From contig JAIPUZ010000060.1 of NCBI GenBank assembly GCA_022833215.1, forward strand, positions 1 through 64,000: a stretch of DNA of 64,000 bases, read 5' to 3'. The translations under genes were made by a program, and so were the position numbers. The stretch is from Mesorhizobium sp. (GTDB taxonomy: Bacteria > Pseudomonadota > Alphaproteobacteria > Rhizobiales > Rhizobiaceae). Positions 1-8,475 of this stretch are shown one piece after another; the first letter of the stretch is position 1; the number at the start of each line of letters is the position of its first letter. Under the pieces are notes generated by a model. That model was not told the origin of the DNA. It made no database searches and worked only from the letters and a program-made list of their open reading frames with translations.

Positions 1-901
1 TGAACGGCTCGAATTCCTTCGCCACCTTGAGGGAGCCATTGGCGACCTGCTGGCGGTTGTCGGGGCGCACATCCGCGCCGCTCTCCGGGAAATTGGGGGA
101 TTCCAGCCACACGAAGGCGGAATTGTGCCGCGTTTCCTTCGAGAAGCCGCCGCTGAGGTCGATGGTGAGCGTATCATCCGGCGTGTAGCGCAGCGATGCC
201 TTGCCGGCGCCCAGTTGCGCGCCGCCCTCCTTCTGGCCGGTGATCGGGTTCGGCACATCGCCATCGTAATTCTGGAACCTGAGCGTGCCGCGTCCGGCCA
301 GCACGTTTTCCAGCAGCCAGCCGCCGGTGGTGCCTTCGAGGAAGGCGTGGCCGTCCGAGCCCAGCTCGCTGCTGAGGATGGTTTCGCGGGTGCCATCGGC
401 TGGCTTGCTGACGATGTTGATCGCGCCGGCAAAGGCATTGCGGCCGAAGGTGGTGCCCTGCGGACCTTTCAGCACCTCGACCCGCTCCATGTCCAGGATG
501 GGCGCGCCAATGCCCGACAGCGTGGTCGGCACGCCGTCGACGGAAATGCCGATGACGCTGTCGAGCGAGTTCATGGCCGTGCCCAGCGTGCTGAGGCCGC
601 GCATGGTCATGTAGCTTTCGCCGAAGCGGCCGAAATCCAGGAAATTGGTGCCCGGGGACTGGCGGGCGATTTCCGTGATCGGATCGAGCGTCGCAGGCGG
701 CACGTTGCTCTGGTCGAGGATGGTGGTGGCGACGGGAAGTTTTGCATCATCCTGCGGGCGCTTGGTTCCGGTGACCACGACAGGCGCGAGCACCAGAGGC
801 TCATCGGCGGTTTGCGCGAACCCCGGTTGCGCGGGCAGGCCAGCGCCCAGCAAAGCCAGCGCCGTTGTGGAGATCAGACGCGCGCGTGTCATGGTATTCA
901 T
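1..901 (-). CDS. TonB-dependent outer-membrane receptor, N-terminal part (runs off window)
   Basis: Reading leftwards from an ATG at 901 (or the in-frame ATG at 892) gives about 300 codons with no stop before the window edge. The product starts MNTMTRARLIST, has a signal peptide ending near GFAQ, a TonB-box-like stretch (PLVLAPVVVTG) and a plug domain with VLKGPQGTTFGRNAFAGAIN, the hallmark of TonB-dependent receptors. The first barrel strands follow. Such receptors use TonB/ExbBD energy to bring ferric siderophores or other large ligands across the outer membrane. An AraC regulator lies immediately upstream on the same strand, the usual layout for siderophore receptors. The gene is cut by the window and not visibly broken. 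The ligand cannot be read from the sequence. Confidence 0.93.
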   Translation of the reverse strand, partial: MNTMTRARLISTTALALLGAGLPAQPGFAQTADEPLVLAPVVVTGTKRPQDDAKLPVATTILDQSNVPPATLDPITEIARQSPGTNFLDFGRFGESYMTMRGLSTLGTAMNSLDSVIGISVDGVPTTLSGIGAPILDMERVEVLKGPQGTTFGRNAFAGAINIVSKPADGTRETILSSELGSDGHAFLEGTTGGWLLENVLAGRGTLRFQNYDGDVPNPITGQKEGGAQLGAGKASLRYTPDDTLTIDLSGGFSKETRHNSAFVWLESPNFPESGADVRPDNRQQVANGSLKVAKEFEPF

Positions 902-972
902 TCAGGATGCCCCGGATTTTCAAACAGGCGCTATGAATACCGGCCGGCATATTCCTGATACCAGCGCTCAAC

Positions 973-1004
973 TTTCGCGAAACGCAGGCAAACATTCGCA
1001 AAAC
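973..1004 (-). promoter_or_regulatory. 21-bp-spaced direct repeats upstream of TonB receptor; candidate AraC site
   Basis: On the minus strand GTTTTGCGAA and GTTTCGCGAA occur as direct repeats exactly 21 bp apart, about 75-100 bp upstream of the receptor start. A two-turn direct repeat is the usual binding geometry of AraC-family activators, and an AraC gene lies next door. A similar pair with the same 21-bp spacing precedes the TonB receptor at 62023. The regulatory role is inferred. Confidence 0.45.
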
Positions 1005-1023
1005 CCAATAGATGGGGCGGCCG

Positions 1024-2022
1024 TCAGATCGGGTGCAGCGAGCGCGCGGGCCGAAATTCCGAGCGCGGCGGATGGCCGAAATGCTTCCTGTAGGCCGCGC
1101 TGAAGGCCGAGGGCCTTGAAAAGCCGACCCGGCGTCCGGCTTCCGCGACGGACAGCCTGTGCTCCTGAAGCAGAACCTTCGCCATCATCAGCCTCTGCTC
1201 GCGCACATGGGCAAAAATGGTCTTGCCGAACACCGTCTTGAAGTTCGCCTGCAGCGTCGTGACGTTTATTCCCACACGACGGGACAGTTCCATGGTGGTG
1301 GGCGTGCTGACGAGATCGGCGTCGAGGATTTCGCGCGCATAGACGACACGGTCATATTCGCGGCGACCGAGAAGAGCGACGAGGCGGCGCTCATCCTTCA
1401 GCGCCTGCGCAGCCTCGATCACGAAGGCCAGCGCCTTGCTTTCCAGAAACAGCTTTTCGAGCTGCCCCGTATAAGGGTGGTCGAGGCACAGTCTGGCGAT
1501 TTCGGTGATCACGGGCGAATGCGAGATGACGCCTGTGCGGAAGCCGCCCTCCATCAGTTCCCGCAGCGCCATCAGGCCATCGTCCGCAACGCCAGCGGCA
1601 AAACGGTCGAAGAAGGAGGGCCGCAGCACGAATCCCGCAGATGTGAAATGCTCGCCCTTCCTGAGCGGCGTCGAATAGCGGAGCGGGGAATCGAACCCCA
1701 TCAGCGACACCTGATGCGGGTAGCGCACGAACCGCCCGTAGCCCTCCACATCGGACGCCACCGGAGATCCCCTCAGCATGATGCCGCAGATGAGAGCAGG
1801 CTCCATCTCGACCGCAAAGCTCTGATTGCAGACATAGGTGACGTCGCTGGCGCTCAGCGTCAGGCCGGGCTGCACCTCGAACGCCAGCAGCCGGCCCTTG
1901 TAGATCGGCGTTTCAAGAACCTGGGGTGCGATGCCGACAGGCTCAACCCCCAGCGCAAGCTCGGCACCCAAACGGACGAGATCGTTCAGGGTCATTCCCT
2001 GTTCAGGTATCAGATTGTCCAT
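1024..2022 (-). CDS. AraC-family transcriptional regulator, PchR-like
   Basis: 332-residue protein with a poorly conserved sensor half and a C-terminal AraC DNA-binding domain of two helix-turn-helices (about residues 235-325). Recognisable segments are the first helix region at VSTPTTMELSRRVGINVTTLQ and the second at LSVAEAGRRVGFSRPSAF, ending in the family-typical YRKHFGHPP. AraC proteins of this length beside a TonB receptor are commonly siderophore-responsive activators such as PchR. It is transcribed toward the partial receptor gene and is followed by spaced direct repeats that could be its target. Start taken at MDNLIPEQGM. The inducer is unknown. Confidence 0.88.
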   Translation of the reverse strand: MDNLIPEQGMTLNDLVRLGAELALGVEPVGIAPQVLETPIYKGRLLAFEVQPGLTLSASDVTYVCNQSFAVEMEPALICGIMLRGSPVASDVEGYGRFVRYPHQVSLMGFDSPLRYSTPLRKGEHFTSAGFVLRPSFFDRFAAGVADDGLMALRELMEGGFRTGVISHSPVITEIARLCLDHPYTGQLEKLFLESKALAFVIEAAQALKDERRLVALLGRREYDRVVYAREILDADLVSTPTTMELSRRVGINVTTLQANFKTVFGKTIFAHVREQRLMMAKVLLQEHRLSVAEAGRRVGFSRPSAFSAAYRKHFGHPPRSEFRPARSLHPI

Positions 2023-2121
2023 TGTCTGGCCGTCTGCATACCTTTCAATGGCCTTCGAGGCCGGTCAACAACGGAAGGATTTTCCTATAATATGAATTAT
2101 TTTGTCAAGTTATTTGAAGGG

Positions 2122-2155
2122 GCCTGTCCGGCGATTTCGCCGGCGCCGGACAGGC
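2122..2155 (-). terminator. Hairpin terminator after the FecCD operon
   Basis: Perfect 12-bp inverted repeat GCCTGTCCGGCG / CGCCGGACAGGC with a 10-nt loop, two bases past the stop of the second permease gene and before the AraC gene on the same strand. No clear T-run follows, so the termination mechanism is uncertain, but position and strength fit an operon end. Confidence 0.6.
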
Positions 2156-2156
2156 T

Positions 2157-3194
2157 CTAGACTTTTCGGCTGCGCCCCAGCAGCCACAGCAGGTAGAGCC
2201 CGCCGAGCAGTCCCGTCGTCAGGCCGATGGGCATGTTGGCGTTGAGCGGCAGGCGCTGGCTGAGCAGGTCGGCGCCGAGCAGAAGCACGATTCCCATGAT
2301 CGCACCGGAGACGAGCGGCACCTGCGACGAGGCGGTCAGCCGCCTTGCAAGCTGGGGTGCGGCCAGGGCGACGAATGCGATCGGCCCGGCGGCAGCGGTC
2401 GCGATGGCCGTCAGCGCCACAGCGGCAAGCACCATGACGAGACGCGTGCGCTCTATGGGGACGCCGAGCTGGCGGGCTGCGTCGTCACCCATCTCAAGCA
2501 GGTCGATGCGGCGCGCGTGCAGGATGGCGACCGGCAGGATGGCGGCAAAGCCGAGCGCCGCGGGCACGGCATGCGCCCATGTCCGCGTGTTCAGCGATCC
2601 GGCCAGCCAGATCTGCGCCGACATCGCCTGATCGAGATCGCCCAAGACCAGAAGCACCGTGTTGAAGCCAGACAGGATCGCGCCGACCCCGATGCCGACC
2701 AGAACCAGCCGGTAGCCACCGGTCGCACCGGACTTCATTGACAGCAGGAACACGATCACAGCGGTCGCCAGTCCCGCGGCGACGGCCGCCAGCGAGGTTT
2801 CCAGAGGCCCGGCATTGAACAGGATGATCTGCACGATCGCCCCGGTCGCGGCGCCGGCGGTGAAGCCGATCACGTCCGGCGAACCCAGCGCGTTGCGCGA
2901 GATCGACTGGAAGATCGACCCGGCCATGCCGAGCGATGCACCGACGAAGAGCGCCGTGACAAGGCGTGGCAGGCGCACGCGCCGGATGACGCGTTCGGCT
3001 GTGGCATTGTCGCCATTTCCGAGCAGGCTGCCCAGAACCTCGGCGGGCGTGAAGGCCAGCGTGCCGGTGCCGAGCAGGACGATGCCGAGCGCAATGGCGG
3101 CGAAAGCAAGCACGGCGCAGACCAGCACCGTCCGTGGCCGCCAGCGCAGCGACAGCGACCCGACCCGCAGGGCTGGAATCGTCGGGGCGGTCAT
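2157..3194 (-). CDS. FecCD-family iron-siderophore ABC permease (second subunit)
   Basis: 345-residue polytopic membrane protein of the BtuC/FecCD family. Features are about nine to ten hydrophobic segments, the family stretch ending in FQSISRNALGSPDVIGFTAG (about residues 95-120), and the C-terminal GPIAFVALAAPQLARRLT loop that contacts the ATPase. It should pair with the preceding FecCD protein to form the channel of a type II importer for ferric siderophore. Its ATG overlaps the stop of the upstream permease gene (ATGA at 3191-3194), indicating translational coupling. It is the last gene of the minus-strand operon and is followed by a strong hairpin. Confidence 0.93.
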   Translation of the reverse strand: MTAPTIPALRVGSLSLRWRPRTVLVCAVLAFAAIALGIVLLGTGTLAFTPAEVLGSLLGNGDNATAERVIRRVRLPRLVTALFVGASLGMAGSIFQSISRNALGSPDVIGFTAGAATGAIVQIILFNAGPLETSLAAVAAGLATAVIVFLLSMKSGATGGYRLVLVGIGVGAILSGFNTVLLVLGDLDQAMSAQIWLAGSLNTRTWAHAVPAALGFAAILPVAILHARRIDLLEMGDDAARQLGVPIERTRLVMVLAAVALTAIATAAAGPIAFVALAAPQLARRLTASSQVPLVSGAIMGIVLLLGADLLSQRLPLNANMPIGLTTGLLGGLYLLWLLGRSRKV

Positions 3195-4225
3195 AGCCGG
3201 GCCAGCCTGAAACGACGCACGATCATGACGAATACCGGCCCCCCGATGAGGGCCGCCACGATTCCCGCCGCAATCTCGGCGGGCGGCACGATCATGCGAC
3301 CGATGACATCGGCCCCAAGCAGCAGGATCGCGGCGAACAGGGCAGAGTAGGGCAGTATGAGACGGTAGTCCGGCCCCGTGACGGCGCGCGCGATCTGTGG
3401 CGCCACCAGTCCGACGAAACCGATGGGACCTGCCCCCGCCGTTGCCGAGCCGGCCAGAAGCATAACCGACAGGCAGGCAAGAACCCAGGTCCGGCGGCGG
3501 CTGACACCGAGGGCCTGCCCCAGATCCTCGCCAAGCGCGAGCGCATTGAGATTGCCGGCGATGGAGATGGCCGCGACAAGCCCCGCCGTCACGGAAATCG
3601 CGAGAACACCGGCCACATCGTAGCCACGCCCCTCGACCGAACCGGCAGCCCAGTTGCGGAAATCGTCGAGTACCGTGACGGGGGCGTTAAGAATGATCAT
3701 GCCGGTGACGGAAGCCAGCATGACGGAGAGCCCCGCGCCGGCCAGTACGAGACGCACCGGATTGGTTCCCGTTTCGTGAGCCTGCCCCAGAATGAAGACC
3801 GCCGTTCCCGCAAGGCCGGCCCCGAGGAAGGCCAGCCACACATACTGCGCCATCGAGGTCAGGTTGAACACCAGGACGCCCAGCGCGACGGCGACGGCCG
3901 CGCCCGCATTGATGCCGAGCAGGCCGGGCTCAGCCAGCGGGTTTCGGGTGACGGCCTGCATCACGGCCCCCGCAACGCCCAGGGCAAGGCCGGCAAGCAG
4001 CGCCACGATGGTGCGCGGAACCCGCAGTTCCCGCACCACAAGATGCAGGTCGTTGGCCGGATCGAAGGTCCACAGCGCATCGAAGGCAACGGCAAGCGGA
4101 ACGGGACGCGAGCCGATGGCAAGGCTGGCGAACACGGCAAGCAACAGCACGCCGCAGCCGGCAAGCAGCCCCAGCCTGCGGCTCCGTCGCCGGCGCGGTG
4201 TCGCTGGTGCGGCCGAAGATGTCAT
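3191..4225 (-). CDS. FecCD-family iron-siderophore ABC permease (first subunit)
   Basis: 344-residue permease of the FecCD family. It has an Arg-rich cytoplasmic N-terminus (PRRRRSRR), many membrane segments, the conserved stretch VMQAVTRNPLAEPGLLGINAG near residue 100, and GPIGFVGLVAPQIARAV near residue 265 for ATPase coupling. It forms the transmembrane pore with the next gene. It lies 13 bp after the substrate-binding protein gene and overlaps the second permease by 4 bp. The matching ATPase is encoded divergently at 6352. Imports a ferric chelate into the cytoplasm; the exact siderophore is unknown. Confidence 0.93.
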   Translation of the reverse strand: MTSSAAPATPRRRRSRRLGLLAGCGVLLLAVFASLAIGSRPVPLAVAFDALWTFDPANDLHLVVRELRVPRTIVALLAGLALGVAGAVMQAVTRNPLAEPGLLGINAGAAVAVALGVLVFNLTSMAQYVWLAFLGAGLAGTAVFILGQAHETGTNPVRLVLAGAGLSVMLASVTGMIILNAPVTVLDDFRNWAAGSVEGRGYDVAGVLAISVTAGLVAAISIAGNLNALALGEDLGQALGVSRRRTWVLACLSVMLLAGSATAGAGPIGFVGLVAPQIARAVTGPDYRLILPYSALFAAILLLGADVIGRMIVPPAEIAAGIVAALIGGPVFVMIVRRFRLARL

Positions 4226-4238
4226 CTATGTTGCGGCT

Positions 4239-5198
4239 TCAGCGAAAATGCCGGGCCACGGCATCGACCATCTCCAGCCCCGAATAGTAATCGATGCGGA
4301 AGGAGGTCGGCCCCAGCGGATAGACGCGCCTGTTCCTGACCGCCGGCAGATTGGCGAGAACCGGGTCGGCAAGAAAGGCTTCCACATCGGCATCCGTGCC
4401 GCGCAACAGGAAAACCGTATCGCCGGTAATGGCAGCCGACAGGTTTTCGCGCGAGATGAAGTCGAAATCGGAGCGGCGCGTCACATCGCCAGACTGTGCC
4501 TGCGGCATCCCCTGAACCTCGAAGCCCAGGGAGGACAGCAGCCGTGCCTGCGGACTTTCGGCCCGGCCGATAGAGTAGCTGGCGCCGATATTGTAGCCGA
4601 CGATGCTCGCTGTGCCCTTGTCCTTCCTGAGCGAGGCGGCCACCTCGGCAGTATGCGCATCGAAGCGCTCTATGGCCGCGAGAGCTTCCTTCTCAAGTCC
4701 GGCGGCTTCCCCGATCCTGATGGCCATGTCCTGCCAGCTCTGGTTGGAATAGTTCACGACAAAAGTCGGAATGCCCTGAGCTTCAAGCTCGCCGTAGTGC
4801 TGAAGCACGGTGTCGGCGCCCGAGGACGATGCGATCAGCAGATCCGGCTCCCAGCCGATCACTGCCTCGATGTCGAAGCTCAGGTTCCTGTAGAGCACCT
4901 CGACGCCACGTTCATCGGCGACACCGGCCCATTGCGAGAAGAACCCCTTGTCGTCGGTCATGACGCTGGGCGTGGTGGCCGCGGTCGCAACCAGCGGAGC
5001 GTCCATGGCGAGCAGGATGCCGGTGAGGCTTGGAGCGGTCGACACGATCCGTACGGGGCGGGCGGGGAGCGTCAGTTCCCCCGCTTCATGCTTGACCGTA
5101 CGGGGCCAGCCTTCTTCCTGCGCATGAGCGACAGGCGCGGAAAGCGACAGGGCGGCAGCGAAAGCCGTCGCGGCGAGGAACATCTTTTGGGCGTTCAT
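4239..5198 (-). CDS. Iron-siderophore ABC transporter periplasmic binding protein (FepB/FatB type)
   Basis: 319 residues from the ATG at 5198, giving a clear signal peptide (MNAQKMFLAATAFAAALS, cleaved near AHAQ). Earlier in-frame starts at 5228 and 5249 would bury the leader and are less likely. The mature part is a periplasmic-binding class III fold: an ITVKHEAGELTLPARPVRIVS-like start, then PDLLIASSSGADTVL, and a long helix connecting the lobes. It should capture ferric siderophore delivered by a TonB receptor and hand it to the FecCD permeases encoded just downstream. It follows the siderophore-interacting protein gene in the operon by about 50 bp. Confidence 0.9.
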   Translation of the reverse strand: MNAQKMFLAATAFAAALSLSAPVAHAQEEGWPRTVKHEAGELTLPARPVRIVSTAPSLTGILLAMDAPLVATAATTPSVMTDDKGFFSQWAGVADERGVEVLYRNLSFDIEAVIGWEPDLLIASSSGADTVLQHYGELEAQGIPTFVVNYSNQSWQDMAIRIGEAAGLEKEALAAIERFDAHTAEVAASLRKDKGTASIVGYNIGASYSIGRAESPQARLLSSLGFEVQGMPQAQSGDVTRRSDFDFISRENLSAAITGDTVFLLRGTDADVEAFLADPVLANLPAVRNRRVYPLGPTSFRIDYYSGLEMVDAVARHFR

Positions 5199-5252
5199 GT
5201 CTGCGTTCACGAGGCAGTCCTTCGGCATGAGGCGTTGTTGCTGTTGCACTGT

Positions 5253-6119
5253 TCAGATCTGGACGTCGAGATCTTCGAAATCGCGCAGGCCGCCGCCTCT
5301 GGAAATCACATCCTCATAGTGCCTCAGACGCAGCCGGTCCACTTCCGAACTGCTGACGCCGCGTCTCCAGTAGCCGGCGGCGCGCACATTCTCCTTCGGC
5401 AATCCGCAGGCTTCGGTGAAATGACGGCGAATGGCGCGCGCCTCCTGCCGCTCGCCGGCCGCCCAGATCGTCCAGCGATCCGGCTCTGGCAGCGCTTTCG
5501 CCGCCGCGACCAGCCTGCCGGTGGTGCCGGGCGCCTCGTCCGGCGCGCGCAGCCACAGATGGAGCGTGACGCCAGCGACCTGCGGAAGTTCCTCGAATGC
5601 GGCCCGGTCTGCCGTTTCGATGTGGACCACACCCTCGACGCCAGCCTGCCAGTTCTGCAGGATGGAGTAGACGGCGGGAATTGCGGTCTCGTCGGCGAAC
5701 ACGGCCACCTTCCGTCCTGCCTCCCAGGCGGGCAGGTAATGCGGGCGGGGGCCTGTCAGCGTGACAACCCTGTCCTTGCCTGCCTGAGCGAGCCAGCGCA
5801 TGGCCGGGCTCTCGTCCTCGTGCATGACGAAATCGACCTCGACCACGCCGCGCGCCTCGTCGAACGAGCGTATCGTATAGATGCGCGATATCGGGCGCTG
5901 CCCTTCGGAAGCCTCCACCTCGATCCGGATGGCGAGATTGGGCAGACGCCACGGGGCCGGGTCGGTCGGTGCGATACGCGCCGTGACCCGCGCAACGGAC
6001 GGGAAAGGCCGTTCGACCTTTTCCACCGTCATTTCGGTATGTTCCATACCGCGCATGTGATCGTCCTGCTCAAGGCGATCATTGGAATCTTCGACGATAT
6101 CTTTCGATGTGGCGTTCAT
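5253..6119 (-). CDS. Siderophore-interacting protein (FAD-binding ferric-chelate reductase, ViuB/SIP family)
   Basis: 288 residues from the ATG at 6119, preceded by GAAAG 8-12 bases upstream. Upstream in-frame codons encode an unlikely leader. It has the SIP layout: an N-terminal FAD-binding barrel with the RIYTIRSFD motif, then a NAD(P)H-binding lobe ending WAAGERQEARAIRRHF. SIP proteins are cytoplasmic flavoproteins that reduce Fe(III)-siderophore so that iron can be released. It is the first gene of the minus-strand iron operon and divergent from the ATPase gene. About 40 N-terminal residues before the recognisable domain are poorly conserved and rich in acidic and polar residues. Confidence 0.9.
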   Translation of the reverse strand: MNATSKDIVEDSNDRLEQDDHMRGMEHTEMTVEKVERPFPSVARVTARIAPTDPAPWRLPNLAIRIEVEASEGQRPISRIYTIRSFDEARGVVEVDFVMHEDESPAMRWLAQAGKDRVVTLTGPRPHYLPAWEAGRKVAVFADETAIPAVYSILQNWQAGVEGVVHIETADRAAFEELPQVAGVTLHLWLRAPDEAPGTTGRLVAAAKALPEPDRWTIWAAGERQEARAIRRHFTEACGLPKENVRAAGYWRRGVSSSEVDRLRLRHYEDVISRGGGLRDFEDLDVQI

Positions 6120-6257
6120 GGCGCGCTTTCTTGATCGTGTCTGGCAGGGAGGCCGGAGCCGGGATCGAAATCCTGAAAAAGTGAAGTTTCCGGGAGCATC
6201 CGGCTCGCCTTGCCAGGCTTGTTCCGGCAAAGTTGAGTTGTTTGTTCCACATTACGG

Positions 6258-6277
6258 ATTGCATTCCGCATTGCAAT
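6258..6277. promoter_or_regulatory. Dyad in the divergent siderophore promoter region; candidate operator
   Basis: ATTGCATTCCGCATTGCAAT has inverted arms ATTGCA/TGCAAT and sits in the 232-bp divergent region between the siderophore-interacting protein and the ATPase genes. Its core GCATTCCGCAT (6261-6271) occurs inverted at 9494-9504 upstream of the second TonB receptor. It does not match a Fur box or the TGA-N9-TCA iron-responsive element, so the cognate regulator is unknown. Confidence 0.5.
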
Positions 6278-6351
6278 ACTGTTTGGAAGGCCGGCGCATG
6301 TTGTGGTGGTGACAATCGCAATCCGCCCCGCTATTCGGCTGTGCTGAGGAA

Positions 6352-7194
6352 ATGAAAAAAGCGACTGGCTCCGGGATGACGCAACGCCTCTACGCCGAAT
6401 CCGTGACGCTGCGTTATGACCAGCGTACGATCTCGACCGATCTCACCGTCGCCATTCCGGATGGTTCCTTCACCGTCATCGTCGGGCCGAATGCCTGCGG
6501 CAAGTCCACCCTGCTGCGCGCCCTGTCGCGCCTCTTGCAGCCGGCTTCCGGCAGGGTGGTGCTCGATGGCAGCAGCATAGGCGATCTGCCGGCGAGAGAG
6601 GTTGCGCGGCGGCTGGGCCTGCTGCCGCAAAGCTCCATAGCGCCGGATGGCATTACCGTGGCCGATCTGGTCGCGCGGGGCCGCTACCCTCACCAGTCGT
6701 TCCTGCGGCAGTGGTCGCAGGCGGACGAGGCGGCGGTCGCCTCGGCGATGGAGGCGACGCGGGTGACGGAACTTGCCGACCGCCTCGTCGACGAACTGTC
6801 TGGCGGCCAGCGCCAGCGGGTGTGGATCGCCATGGTTCTGGCGCAGGAAACGCCGATCCTGCTGCTCGACGAACCGACCACCTTCCTGGACATCGCCCAT
6901 CAGATCGAACTGCTCGATCTTCTGGCCGATCTCAACCGCCAGGGCCGCACCGTCGTCGCGGTGCTGCATGATCTCAACCATGCCTGCCGCTATGCATCGC
7001 ATCTCGTTGCGGTGAGGGAAGGCGCGATCGTGGCACAGGGCGCGCCTTCCGGCATCGTCAACGAGCGTCTCGTGGAGGAGGTCTTCGGCCTTGCCTGCAT
7101 GATCATACCGGACCCCGTTTCGGGAACGCCGATGATCGTGCCGAAGGGGCGGCACGGGACGAACGGCACGAACAGGGCGGAGACCGCCACATGA
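6352..7194 (+). CDS. Iron-siderophore ABC transporter ATPase (FepC type)
   Basis: 280-residue ABC ATPase with Walker A GPNACGKST (about residue 45), Q-loop LPQSS, signature LSGGQRQRVWIAMVLAQ and Walker B ILLLDEPTTFLD. This order and the HDLNHACRYASH switch region are typical of siderophore and cobalamin importer ATPases. It supplies the energy subunit for the FecCD permeases encoded divergently. The start could be 6352, with GAGGA very close, or the ATG at 6376. The C-terminal 20 residues (GRHGTNGTNRAETAT) are an unremarkable tail. The stop overlaps the start of the flavin monooxygenase gene (ATGA, 7191-7194). Confidence 0.94.
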   Translation: MKKATGSGMTQRLYAESVTLRYDQRTISTDLTVAIPDGSFTVIVGPNACGKSTLLRALSRLLQPASGRVVLDGSSIGDLPAREVARRLGLLPQSSIAPDGITVADLVARGRYPHQSFLRQWSQADEAAVASAMEATRVTELADRLVDELSGGQRQRVWIAMVLAQETPILLLDEPTTFLDIAHQIELLDLLADLNRQGRTVVAVLHDLNHACRYASHLVAVREGAIVAQGAPSGIVNERLVEEVFGLACMIIPDPVSGTPMIVPKGRHGTNGTNRAETAT

Positions 7195-8465
7195 GCGCAG
7201 CACGGCAGCTTCATATCGGCTTTTGCCTTACCCCGACATGGCTGAAGGGCCGTCGCGCCGAACCCGACGAACTGCCGTCGCCTCACGATCCGGCTTCCTT
7301 CTATATCGATCTGGCCAAAAGGGCCGAGCAGGCTAAACTCGATTTCGCCTTCAAGGTGGATTATCTCGCGCTCAACCCGGCCATGGCCGGAGGGCAGGGC
7401 GGACCCGGCCTCGAGCCGAACATGCTGCTTGCGGCAATCGCCCGCGAAACGCAACGCATCGGGCTTGTCGCCACCCACTCCACGACATTCAACCCGCCCT
7501 ACATCGTCGCGCGGCAGATCCAGTCGCTGCACTGGCTGTCGCAAGGGCGCGCGGGGTGGAATATCGTCACCTCGATCGAAGGGGCCGAAAATTTCGGCGA
7601 TGCGCCGATGCCGCCGCCTGAGGCGAGATACCGCAAGGCGGCCGAATTTACCGATGTGGTTCGACGCCTGTGGCAGAGCTACCCGCCGCCCGGAGCGGAC
7701 GGCCTGCCGCAGGCCCACCCCATAGACCATGCCGGCGAATTCTTCAGCGTGAAGGGCCCGCTCAATGTGCGCGGCCATGAAAGCGGCCCGCCGCCCATCT
7801 TTCAGGCGGGCGCTTCCGACATCGGGCGCACGTTCGCCGCCTCGGTGGCGGATGCCACCTTCGCTTCGGCTCCCGACATGGCGGCCGGCATCGATCTGCG
7901 CACCGACCTGAGGGCGAGAGCGGAACGCCTCGGTCGCAGGGCTGATGATATACGGCTGCTGCCGGGGCTCTATTTCTTCCTCGCGCCGACGCGCGAGGAA
8001 GCGTGGGAACTGCACCGCCGCGCCCACGCCCATCTGACCCATGAACGCCGGGTCGAGTCGGTGAGGACAGTGCTTGGCCTGGACATCTCCCGGCTTGGTC
8101 CCGCAAGCCGGGTTACGCCCGACATGCTGCCTGTGCCGGATGCGCCGGTGCGCAGCCGCACCCATGCCGATCTGCTGCGGCGCTTCATCGAGGCCAACAA
8201 CCCCACCGTCGAAGAACTGCTGGCGCGGCCCGAGGTGGTCGGCTCCGCACATTGGGTATCGGTCGGCACGGTGGAGGATGTGGTTGCCGATATCGTGGAA
8301 TGGTTCGGGGCCGGGGCCATGGACGGGTTCATCGCCCTGCCGGGCGGCTCGACCGGATCGCTCGATCTGTTCTTCGAAGAGCTGGTGCCTGCGCTGGCTG
8401 CGCGCGGCCTGTTCCGCACCGAATATGAAGGCACGACGCTGCGCGCGCACCTGCGCATGTCCTGA
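7191..8465 (+). CDS. NtaA/SnaA/DszA-family FMN-dependent monooxygenase (LLM class)
   Basis: 424-residue bacterial-luciferase-like TIM barrel. The subgroup is recognisable from PNMLLAAIARETQRIGLVATHSTTFNPPYIVARQIQSLHWLSQGRAGWNIVTS (positions about 80-130 of the protein, read in pieces) and from its length near 440. Relatives use reduced FMN from a separate reductase to hydroxylate or cleave nitrilotriacetate, EDTA, dibenzothiophene sulfone or similar molecules. It is translationally coupled to the siderophore ATPase, so it may act on the imported iron chelate or its ligand. No flavin reductase of the usual NtaB type is adjacent. The substrate is not known from sequence. Confidence 0.88.
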   Translation: MSAARQLHIGFCLTPTWLKGRRAEPDELPSPHDPASFYIDLAKRAEQAKLDFAFKVDYLALNPAMAGGQGGPGLEPNMLLAAIARETQRIGLVATHSTTFNPPYIVARQIQSLHWLSQGRAGWNIVTSIEGAENFGDAPMPPPEARYRKAAEFTDVVRRLWQSYPPPGADGLPQAHPIDHAGEFFSVKGPLNVRGHESGPPPIFQAGASDIGRTFAASVADATFASAPDMAAGIDLRTDLRARAERLGRRADDIRLLPGLYFFLAPTREEAWELHRRAHAHLTHERRVESVRTVLGLDISRLGPASRVTPDMLPVPDAPVRSRTHADLLRRFIEANNPTVEELLARPEVVGSAHWVSVGTVEDVVADIVEWFGAGAMDGFIALPGGSTGSLDLFFEELVPALAARGLFRTEYEGTTLRAHLRMS

Positions 8466-8475
8466 ACGCGGGAAT

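Noticed and set aside
2084-2115. TATAAT and TTGACA-like hexamers upstream of the left AraC gene
   Set aside because: They are not spaced or oriented as a promoter for the AraC gene (10-13 bp instead of 16-18), so no promoter was called.
3792-6134. A 780-codon plus-strand open frame opposite the iron operon
   Set aside because: It is antisense to three well-recognised genes, shows no family motif and has low-complexity Arg/Gly/Ala content, a by-product of GC-rich codon use.
6120-6351. Fur box or TGA-N9-TCA iron-responsive element in the siderophore promoter
   Set aside because: I could not find a convincing match; only the different dyad at 6258-6277 stands out.
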